Shown here one piece after another: positions 1 to 5,875 of a stretch of 5,875 nucleotides of DNA. Position numbers and translations under genes: made by a program. Numbering within the stretch: position 1 is the first letter of the stretch; every line of letters starts with the position of its first letter. A model generated the notes under the pieces. It was not told the DNA's origin and made no database searches. It was given only the letters and a program-made list of their open reading frames with translations. This stretch comes from Candidatus Altimarinota bacterium (GTDB lineage: Bacteria; Patescibacteriota; Gracilibacteria; BD1-5; UBA2023): positions 1-5,875 of the forward strand of contig CALREC010000051.1 of the NCBI GenBank assembly GCA_943355085.1. Direction: 5' to 3'.

Positions 1-556
1 CAAGAGGGAGAGGGAGAATACTTTCACTCCCTTCTCCTACTAGGAGAGGGGTTGGGGGTGAGGTGGAAAGGGTGAGGGATGAAGACTCTCTAGAGTATCC
101 GAGTTTCTTGGTATCGTACTCTTCGAAGAAGGCAAGGAGTTGGGCTTTGATTTTCTTCTTGTCTATGACGTAGGTGTAGTAGGTATCATCTGAGGGATCT
201 TTTCATCCTTTCTCGAACTTGATAGACTGAAGGACAGAGGATCAGGCGTATCACTGGGAGGCTATGAGTGTTCCGGAGGCGGTGATGTCTATGGAGTTGT
301 CGGGAGATGGGAGTTGTCCGTCCATTCCTTGGGTGAGATTGAGTTGTGAATACATGTTATTGAGATCGGTGAGACGAGCTGAGTCTCGGGCACTGGCAAA
401 GTATCCATTCATGGAGATAAAGCCTCTGGTTCAGAGTATGGTGAGTATGGTTATGACGACTATGAGTTCGATCAATGTAAAACCTTGATAGTCTCTGGTA
501 GTTGTACTCGTAGTAGTGGTGGTAGTGCTAGTAGTACCTGTTTTTGTCTGTTTCAT
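1..556 (-). CDS. Type IV pilin-like prepilin (N-terminal methylation motif), 3'-partial, TGA read as Gly
   Basis: Major or minor subunit of a type IV pilus or pseudopilus, made as a prepilin, inserted in the inner membrane, cleaved by a PilD-like peptidase and assembled into a fibre. Seen directly: from the ATG at 554-556, a 25-residue leader with 13 Thr and 2 Ser and a few basic residues ends in Gly25, followed by FTLIELIVVITILTIL, the class III signal with Phe at +1 and Glu at +5. A helical region follows, then a globular part containing DPSDDTYYTYV near residues 120-130. Four in-frame TGA codons (plus-strand 431, 251, 242, 203; residues 42, 102, 105, 118) must be read as Gly, which hides the gene from standard-code callers. 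At least 185 codons are open to the left edge; the last ~30 look repeat-derived. No Shine-Dalgarno: the ATG is preceded by C7. AT-rich -10-like hexamers lie at 575-580 and 583-588 but neither is convincing. A GspG-like pseudopilin is an alternative; the prepilin class is secure, the exact role is not. Confidence 0.85.
29..51. repeat. Palindrome of a dispersed-repeat-like element at the 3' end of the pilin ORF
   Basis: A 10-bp stem (29-38 pairing with 42-51, one G-U pair) encloses a 3-nt loop. On the minus strand it is preceded by a pyrimidine-rich stretch (CACCCCCAACCCCTCTCC type, about 42-62) resembling a palindromic repeat I have seen scattered in many bacterial genomes. GA-rich sequence continues to the left edge, so the full element is not contained. 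It is read in the pilin frame as SPPTPLLVGEGS. It could also fold as a hairpin near the mRNA 3' end, but no T-tract follows, so I do not call a terminator. Confidence 0.55.
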
Positions 557-592
557 GGGGGGGAGAAGTAAGTGAGATAAGAAATATATGTT

Positions 593-712
593 GTAGGGGC
601 GGATCTATGTATCCGCCCTGATTAATTGATGTATCCGCCCTGATTAATTGATGTATCCGCCCGGGTTATTCGGATTAATTTGATAGGGCGGACACGCAGG
701 TCCGCCCCCTAC
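593..712. repeat. 120-bp REP/MITE-like element with palindromic ends and internal 22-bp duplication
   Basis: The ends are inverted: gtaggggcgga at 593-603 and, on the other strand, the same sequence with one extra G at 701-712. Each end is itself a hairpin: 597-604 pairs with 611-618 (8 bp, 6-nt loop) and 686-693 pairs with 700-707 (8 bp, 6-nt loop). Between them a 22-bp unit occurs twice perfectly (607-628, 629-650) and then partly (651-662). Its GATTAATT core recurs in diverged form at 673-680. The GGGCGGA(C/T) palindrome resembles REP sequences mobilised by RAYT-type transposases, but no transposase is present here. Family membership is inference. Confidence 0.65.
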
Positions 713-730
713 GGTCATGATGTAAACAGC

Positions 731-759
731 AAAAAATCCTCCGGACAAGGAGGATTTTT
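731..759 (-). terminator. Intrinsic terminator, probably ending the tig-secA transcript
   Basis: A perfect 11-bp stem (732-742 with 749-759) has a GC-rich loop-proximal half (TCCTCC/GGAGGA), a 6-nt loop and, on the minus strand, a run of six T immediately after the right arm. A plus-strand reading also gives five T, so it could act in both directions, but no plus-strand gene lies upstream. It is about 230 bp beyond the secA stop, so the transcript would carry the octamer array as a 3' untranslated region. It also insulates the downstream pilin gene. Confidence 0.8.
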
Positions 760-786
760 GGGAATGTGAAAAAAGAGTTCGCTAGC

Positions 787-898
787 CTTGCGTACTTGCG
801 TACTTGCGTACTTGCGTACTTGCGTACTTGCGTACTTGCGTACTTGCGTACTTGCGTACTTGCACATACTTCCGGTACTTGCGTACTTGCGTACTTGA
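787..898. repeat. Tandem array of the octamer CTTGCGTA (TACGCAAG on the minus strand)
   Basis: Nine perfect consecutive octamers (787-858) are followed by a 10-bp variant (859-868), a 9-bp variant (869-877), two more perfect units (878-893) and a truncated one (894-898). Because 8 is not a multiple of 3, all three frames of one strand read the same 8-residue cycle, and neither strand contains a stop codon in any frame. It lies between the secA stop and its terminator. There are no unique spacers, so it is not a CRISPR array. The function is unknown; slippage-prone length variation is expected. Confidence 0.9.
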
Positions 899-990
899 CT
901 TTAATCATAAAAAGTAAATTTATTGAAAACCTTACTTACACCTGATTATATAAAGATAACGGATTTGTCAAAAGAAATTTTTGTGAGAAA

Positions 991-3756
991 TTACCTTCCA
1001 TGACACTGTTTAAATTTTTTAGAACTTCCACATGGACACTGGTCATTACGTCCTATATTTTTATACTCAGCTGGCAGAGATGAAGCATGCTTCGTCTCTG
1101 CAGTTTCTGCTCGAAATACACGAACTCATTCTTCCTGGTGTCATGGAGCTCCAAATTTCTGCACCATCGCCTCGGAAAGAAGATTATTAACATTGAGATT
1201 TTTTAGCTCACTATCATCGGTTGCAAGAAGTGCCTGGAGCATATTTTCATCCAGCTCAATCTGTTCGATCTGTTCTCGAGGAGAAGCGGTCAAAAGCCCC
1301 TTAGTTACCTTGAATCCGATCTCACCGAGAAGTGCAACAAATTTATCAAATGCACGCTCTTTGTAAACAATCAGTGGATTTTTTTGAGCATATCACTCAA
1401 AGGCCACCTCTTCTCTTAAGTGTGCCATTGCATCGATATGTTGCATCCATAGTTCGTCGATAGACTGAAGTGTGAGTCTTCTTTCAAAATCAGCAAAATC
1501 TTCTATTTTTCCACTCATACGAGTAGCTTCAATACTCGCAATAAACTGATTTGCTACCATATCTTTGATCGCTTCTTTATCTTCTCCATCGGTGATATGC
1601 TCGGTTCGAAGTATTTTCTTTCCAGCAAAAGCGTTGGTTTCAGATATGAGATGATCAAAATCCCATTCATATTTGTCATCAGAATACAAAACACCATCAA
1701 CAAAAGACTCTATCTGAGACCGTACCATAACAATAATATCCTCATGTATATCACCCTGTTCCAAGATCTTATTACGTCGTCCATAAATGACGAGACGATG
1801 TTGATTGAGTACGTCATCATACTCAAGAATATGTTTTCTCACATCAAAATTTCGACCTTCCACTTGTTTTTGAACACCATCAATACGTTTTGTAAGCATC
1901 GCAGATTGTATGAGTGGTTCGTGATCTGGAATCGATGCAAACATAGGCGCATTGAAAATAGAAAAAAGCTTGTCTCCTCCAAATATACGCATGATGTCAT
2001 CCTGTGGGCTGACCATAAATTGAGACAGACCTGGATCACCCTGACGACCAGAACGACCACGAAGCTGGTTATCGATTCGGCGAGTTTCATGTTTTTCCGT
2101 TCCAACAACTGCGAGTCCGCCGAGTTTATATGTTTGTCATTCGACTGTTATTGTACCGGAAAGATTTCGGACATTTTCAGCTATCTTGATATCAGTTCCT
2201 CGTCCAGCCATATTGGTTGCAATAGTTACTGCACCAAACTGCCCAGCAGCCCCGATAATCTCAGCCTCATTGGCATCTTGTTTTGCGTTGAGAACCTTAT
2301 GTGGAATACCCTCTTTTGTCAAAAGATCACCCAGATATTCAGATTTTACTACCGAAACCGTTCAGACTAAAACAGGTTGTCCAGCTTCATGAAATGCCTT
2401 AATAAGCTTGACCACATAGGCAAACTTTCCTATCTCGTTCTTAAACAGGAGATCCGATCGATCATCTCGGATCATAGGTCTATTCGTTGGAATCGGGAGA
2501 ACCTCAAGTCTATAAATCTTATAAAACTCTTCTTCTTCTGTTTTTGCAGTTCCTGTCATACCCGCGAGTTTTCGATACAGACGAAAGTAGTTCTGGAATG
2601 TTATGGATGCAAGAGTTCGAGATTCTTGCTGAATCGTCGCCCCCTCTTTCGCCTCTATAGCCTGATGAAGTCCATCTGAATATCTTCGTCCGGAAAGCAC
2701 TCGTCCGGTATGCTCATCGATTATCAAGATCTCATCATTTCGATTCAAGTAATCTACATCTTTTTTATATACCGTCTCGGCCTTTAGAGCATTTTCAACA
2801 TGATGAAGATCGTTATAATGGGCGGAAACATATATGTTTTCGATACCAAGAATCCGCTCAATCTCTACAATTCCCTCTTCCGTTAAACTTGCTGTTTTCA
2901 TCTTCTCATCAATCTTATAATGTTTCAGATTTTCAAGCTTTTTAGCAATCTGGGCAAATTTCATATATTTGCTGGTAGGCTCACTATCTGGAGCAGAGAT
3001 GATAAGAGGTGTACGAGCTTCATCTACCAGTATAGAATCGACCTCATCGATAATGGCAAAAAACAATGGACTCATCGCACGACGCTCAATTGTTGGAGCC
3101 ATATTATCTCGCAGATAGTCAAATCCAAGTTCATTATTTGTTGCATAGACCACATTACTGCGATACATGGCCTGTTTTTCTATTGCATTCTGGTTATGTA
3201 CGATAACACCTACGGTAAGTCAGAGTGTTTTATAAATAATACCCATTTCGCTCGCATCTCGTTTCGCAAGATAGTCATTTACAGTCACTACATGGACCGG
3301 AAGTCCTGCCAGCGCATTGAGGTACGCAGCAATCGTGGCAACCAGGGTCTTCCCCTCTCCCGTTCTCATCTCAGAAATAGAACCATCATGAAGCGCGAGA
3401 GCACCTACAAGTTGAACATCGTACGGAACCATATTCCACTCGATACCATAACCCTCCGAAAGCTCGAAAGTCTGACCACAAATGAGTCGACAAGCAATCC
3501 TATGCGTTGCAAATGCTTCATACTTGATATCGTTGAGTATGGATCGGATCTGCTGATAATCTTCGTCTTTTCTGTAATCGAGTCCTTCAAATCTCACCAT
3601 AAAATCGTGAGTCTTTGCTTGAACGAGTTCGACAGAAATAAGCTCTTTCTCAAGCTTTGCTTCCATGAGCTTGATCTCTTCAAGATCTCGAGTGTATTGT
3701 TTAACCCGTTTTTCCGATGGATCACCGAATATTTTTGTGATGAGTGCGTTGATCAT
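991..3756 (-). CDS. secA: Protein translocase subunit SecA (preprotein translocase ATPase), TGA read as Gly
   Basis: ATP-driven motor that binds unfolded precursors and pushes them through the SecYEG channel; peripheral on the cytoplasmic membrane. The 921-residue length is normal for the family. Seen: Walker A MRTGEGKT at 130-137; DEVD (Walker B) at 237-240 followed by [16 protein letters not shown]; the preprotein cross-linking region at about 230-390; TGTAKTE at 401-407 and PTNRP at 423-427; NBD2 motifs [11 protein letters not shown] at 514-524 and [11 protein letters not shown] at 566-576; EYDDVLN at 645-651 opening the helical scaffold; and a C-terminal SEC-C zinc motif with C907, C909, C918 and H919 (CxC-x8-CH), the site for zinc and SecB or ribosome contact. 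Six in-frame TGA codons encode residues 179, 465, 540, 788, 872 and 877. At 179 (LGLTVG), 465 (VLVGTVS) and 788 (EGYAQK) the family has conserved glycine. Trp is encoded by TGG, so TGA is not Trp here. It starts at ATG 3754-3756 ([11 protein letters not shown], aligning with the usual SecA N-terminus) and ends in TAA. It lies 20 bp downstream of tig. Confidence 0.97.
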
Positions 3757-3761
3757 TTTGT

Positions 3762-3767
3762 ATTATA
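3762..3767 (-). promoter_or_regulatory. TATAAT box 5 bp upstream of secA ATG (possible leaderless promoter)
   Basis: A consensus TATAAT on the minus strand is followed by ACAAA and then the secA ATG. A transcript starting at the normal distance would begin at or next to the A of the ATG. The tig-secA gap is only 20 bp and has no Shine-Dalgarno sequence. No convincing -35 hexamer is visible at the usual spacing, which would fall inside the 3' end of tig. Read-through from tig remains possible as well. Confidence 0.45.
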
Positions 3768-3776
3768 GATTTTTAA

Positions 3777-5105
3777 TTAAGCAAAAAACGAGTCCACTAC
3801 TTTCCTGTACGTCACCCGATTTTTGATATCCTCATAGTAATCATCACCAGGAATAAGTTTTGCTCGGAGTCGGTCTACCACTTTATCACTTGAATATGCA
3901 GCGATAACTTTTTCTACTTCCTCTTTCACTTCCTCTTCGCTGCATTCGATAGAGAGCATTTCACGAACACGTTTCAGGATGAGTTCCGCTTTCGCACGAC
4001 GAAGTGCTTCTGGACGGACTATCTCTTCTTTGTAAGTTTCTTCATCTTTTTTCGCATGAGAAAGGTAATCCTTCATAGTGTACCCCTGAGATTCTATATT
4101 ACTTTTCTGCTCAGAAAAAACCCGATCCATCTCGCTCTGGATTAGTGATGGCCCTACTTCGAGCTCAGTGATAGCCAAAAGTTCAGTCAAAAGATTATGC
4201 TCATCCTTCGCTCGTGCTTGGTATTCTTTTTCTGCAAGGATCTCTTTTCGGAGTACTTCTTTAAAACCTTCAAAATCAGTCATTACACCACGAAGTTTCT
4301 CGATGAACTCTGGAGTCCATTCTGGTCCATGAGCTTTTTCGATTCGAAATACTGTCGTCATAAAGAATACTTTACGAGACTTGAATTCTTCAGAATGATA
4401 GTCAGCTGGAAATGTAATTTCAAATTCCACCACTTCTCCGGCCTTTTTTCCAAGCATCTTATCTTCAAATCCTGGGATAAATGACCCAGAACCGATGACG
4501 AGTGGAAATGCAGCTACTTTTGTCTCGGCAATAGCTGTCCCCCCCTGCTTATCAAATCATTGTGTATCAATCGTCACGCGGTCTCATTTTTCAATCGCCA
4601 CTGTTGATGCGTCGAATCCATCTTCACTATGACCCCCGGCATCGTGAAAGTGTGTAAATCGTTTCTCGATCTCGGCAATAGTGGATGTCACTTCATCCTC
4701 TTCAACCTGCACTTCAGTTTTTTTGAGAGATATCTTCTTCATCTTGGCTTCGTCGATACTAGCTTCTGGAAGAATTTCTACATCAAGGATTACTTCTAGT
4801 GGAGATTCTGAAACAACCGACTTTACAGCACCTGCAGATACAGGTATAATCCCCTCTTTTTGAAGAGCTTTTTGATAAATCTTATCGAGAAGAGTATTTA
4901 CTGTTCGTTCTCGAATCATCTCTTCTCCGTATTCCTTTACGATAACCTCTTCTGGAATATGAGCTCCTTTACGAAATCCCTTGATAGTCGCATTATTTCG
5001 AATATTTTCGATCGTTTCCAAGCGAGTTTTGTCAAATTCTTTGGAACTTTCTTTAATGGTCAATTCTACGGTGTAAGCATTGAGCTTTTTGGAACTACTT
5101 TGCAT
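3777..5105 (-). CDS. tig: Trigger factor (ribosome-associated chaperone and peptidyl-prolyl isomerase), TGA read as Gly
   Basis: Binds ribosomal protein uL23 at the exit tunnel and shields nascent chains. The length of 442 residues fits the family (about 430). Order of domains: N-terminal ribosome-binding domain with the signature GFRKGAHIP at 43-51, one residue longer between GFRKG and P than the common GFRKGKVP form; FKBP-like PPIase domain around 165-255 with GDRVTID, IPGFED (ending at 215) and GKKAGE then FPADYH; and a long charged helical C-terminal domain that forms the chaperone arms, ending VVDSFFA. Two in-frame TGA codons (plus-strand 4584 and 4557, residues 174 and 183) replace the glycines of the conserved ENGDRVTIDFTG-type strand, strong support for UGA=Gly. 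The start ATG at 5103-5105 has no Shine-Dalgarno sequence but has a TATAAT box 8 bp upstream. It is the first gene of a tig-secA pair on the minus strand, consistent with handing secretory precursors to SecA. It ends in TAA. Confidence 0.96.
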
Positions 5106-5113
5106 AAAGTTTA

Positions 5114-5119
5114 ATTATA
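5114..5119 (-). promoter_or_regulatory. TATAAT box 8 bp upstream of tig ATG (possible leaderless promoter)
   Basis: Minus-strand TATAAT is followed by TAAACTTT and then the tig ATG. A start site 6-9 nt past the box would give a leader of zero to two bases. No -35 consensus is seen 16-18 bp upstream. The arrangement closely matches that in front of secA, which makes chance less likely. Confidence 0.5.
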
Positions 5120-5121
5120 AT
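5116..5121 (+). promoter_or_regulatory. Overlapping plus-strand TATAAT in the divergent intergenic region
   Basis: The sequence attataat at 5114-5121 contains TATAAT on both strands, so the 37-bp gap between tig and the plus-strand ORF could hold back-to-back -10 boxes. The distance to the plus-strand ATG at 5143 is 21 bp. No -35 hexamer is recognisable, and AT richness makes chance matches likely. Confidence 0.25.
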
Positions 5122-5142
5122 GAATAAAAGTGGCTTGATTAT

Positions 5143-5406
5143 ATGGAAAATCGGGAAAAGACAAATCTTTTGTTTTTAAATTGTAGGAGCAACTATTTTA
5201 CAGAATATAACATCAGATATCTCCCTCGAGATCTTATGTTATATAGCCAAATAGATATTAAAAGAAGCTTATATTATCTGAGAGAACATAGGAAATATGC
5301 TTTAATAATATACAAAATACCCCCTCACTATGTTATATGCGGTGGATATTTTGAAGGATTCATGAAATATATATTATTTTTTTGGCGACAGTTTGTTTAC
5401 TGATAA
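5143..5406 (+). CDS. Hypothetical 87-aa ORF, AT-rich, doubtful
   Basis: I do not recognise this protein. It opens at ATG 5143 (MENREKTNLL) and is rich in Tyr, Ile, Leu, Arg and Lys, with a hydrophobic stretch near the C-terminus (KYILFFW) too short and interrupted to call a membrane helix. In code 25 the TGA at 5401-5403 adds one Gly before the TAA at 5404-5406. It is divergent from tig, 37 bp away, with no Shine-Dalgarno sequence. Its last 33 bases overlap the 3' end of the convergent minus-strand gene, whose reading is better supported. Base composition is much more AT-rich than tig, secA or the pilin. It may be a small real gene, an acquired remnant or a chance open frame. Confidence 0.3.
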
Positions 5407-5832
5407 AATATGTTGGACATTATCAGAAGTTATTTCTTTTCACGTATTCTCTACAGTCTCTCATTTCATTGTATTTATGAGATATGAATATGCATCATAA
5501 ATAGCATCTGTCTTTTCGAGACAATCCATATAACCACCATATCTCTCTAATATGTCTTCCTGGTCTAAAACTATTGCCCTTCTTCCCTGAATCAATAATT
5601 GCAATAAGGAATAACAGTCTTGTATGTATAATGCCTGTGAAACTTTATTTGCATCAATATTTCCGGACTCAATTCATTGGATATAACTCTCAGTAATTTT
5701 ACTGTCAGTAATACTCCCTTCTTGCAACTTTATCTCAAGACAATTCATCCAAATGAGTTCTTTCTGGAAAGAGAGCAAGGCACGCGCCTTATTTTCTTCA
5801 CTCAGTCCATAAAATTGATTTTTCATATTCAT
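5374..5832 (-). CDS. Hypothetical 152-aa protein, visible only with TGA as Gly
   Basis: I do not recognise the family. From ATG 5830-5832 (a second in-frame ATG is at 5824-5826) to TAA 5374-5376 the frame is open over 152 codons if three TGA codons (plus-strand 5674, 5461, 5440; residues 53, 124, 131) are Gly. The standard code breaks it into pieces. Composition is that of a soluble, largely helical acidic protein, with Cys at 31, 73 and 104 and no signal or membrane segment. Residues 46-68 (ITESYIQGIESGN and on) weakly recall the recognition helix and following turn of XRE-type helix-turn-helix proteins, but the rest of such a fold is not evident and I do not assign it. It converges with the doubtful plus-strand ORF. 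A 13-bp direct repeat lies just upstream of its start. Confidence 0.65.
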
Positions 5833-5842
5833 AAAGTTATTG

Positions 5843-5873
5843 CTTTAAAATATCTGATTTCTTTAAAATATCT
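5843..5873. repeat. 13-bp direct repeat upstream of the hypothetical gene
   Basis: The sequence ctttaaaatatct occurs perfectly at 5843-5855 and 5861-5873, with starts 18 bp apart. On the minus strand it reads AGATATTTTAAAG and ends 10 bp before the start codon of the 152-aa gene. It could be a paired operator or a promoter duplication. The window ends two bases beyond, so more copies may exist outside. Confidence 0.5.
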
Positions 5874-5875
5874 AT

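Larger units (their letters stand above)
557..990. other. Repeat-rich intergenic region between secA and the pilin gene
   Basis: 434 bases with no credible gene. From left to right it holds the presumed pilin promoter and leader (557-592), a 120-bp palindromic repeat element (593-712), an intrinsic terminator (731-759) and an octamer tandem array (787-898). In 899-990, next to the secA stop codon, I see only AT-rich sequence without a clear hairpin. A minus-strand open frame at 675-908 exists only because the octamer array contains no stop codon; it runs through the terminator and is not a gene. Confidence 0.7.

Noticed and set aside
29..51. Intrinsic terminator for the pilin gene
   Set aside because: The hairpin lacks a T-tract on the minus strand and the pilin frame is still open through it.
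264..488. Plus-strand 74-aa ORF
   Set aside because: Antisense to the pilin gene, whose signal motif and continuous code-25 frame are convincing.
787..898. CRISPR array
   Set aside because: Units are 8 bp and contiguous, without unique spacers and without cas genes.
675..908. Minus-strand 77-aa ORF with a repeated KYASTQVR peptide
   Set aside because: It exists because the octamer array has no stop in any frame, then runs through the terminator and into the palindromic element. No start signal and no protein features.
991..3756. secA as a pseudogene or frameshifted gene broken into several ORFs
   Set aside because: All pieces are in one frame, all interruptions are TGA, and all SecA motifs are intact including the C-terminal zinc motif. 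Recoding explains it.
2920..3768. Plus-strand 282-aa ORF (and another at 1597-2370) antisense to secA
   Set aside because: Shadows of the secA coding strand: no recognisable motifs, and secA conservation fully explains the sequence.
4539..4545. C7/G7 homopolymer inside tig as a frameshift or phase-variation site
   Set aside because: The trigger factor frame is continuous and motif-bearing on both sides at the observed length.
991..5105. TGA as Trp (code 4) or as selenocysteine
   Set aside because: The TGA positions align with conserved Gly, not Trp or Cys. Trp is encoded by TGG in both genes. There are many TGA per gene in non-selenoprotein families.

Overview
The window reads as a chromosomal fragment from a bacterium that translates UGA as glycine (genetic code 25, as known in Candidatus Gracilibacteria/BD1-5 and Absconditabacteria/SR1). 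With the standard code, the two large genes fall apart at in-frame TGA codons. With TGA read as Gly they become full-length trigger factor and SecA, and the recoded positions land on glycines that are conserved in both families. All four genes whose 3' end lies in the window end in TAA. I cannot tell Gracilibacteria from Absconditabacteria on this evidence.

Layout, left to right. 1-556 (minus): a type IV pilin-like prepilin with four in-frame TGA codons, running off the left edge; its C-terminal codons pass through a dispersed-repeat-like palindrome. 557-990: a repeat-rich intergenic region with a 120-bp element made of GC-rich palindromes, an intrinsic terminator on the secA strand, and an 8-bp tandem array. 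991-3756 (minus): secA, 921 aa, six in-frame TGA codons, complete with a C-terminal zinc-binding motif. 3777-5105 (minus): tig, 442 aa, two in-frame TGA codons. 5143-5406 (plus): a doubtful AT-rich 87-aa ORF. 5374-5832 (minus): a hypothetical 152-aa gene with three in-frame TGA codons, visible only with code 25.

The coherent unit is tig then secA on the minus strand, 20 bp apart: the ribosome-bound chaperone that receives nascent chains and the motor ATPase that drives unfolded precursors through SecYEG. Each start codon has a TATAAT box only 5-8 bp upstream and no Shine-Dalgarno sequence, which suggests leaderless or nearly leaderless transcripts. The pilin downstream belongs to a class of proteins that also needs membrane insertion, but the terminator and repeats separate it from secA, so it is probably an independent transcript.

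I see no undescribed multi-gene system. The points worth following up are the recoded genes that standard-code annotation would miss or break, the repeat elements (one of which appears to have extended a pilin), and the apparent leaderless promoters.
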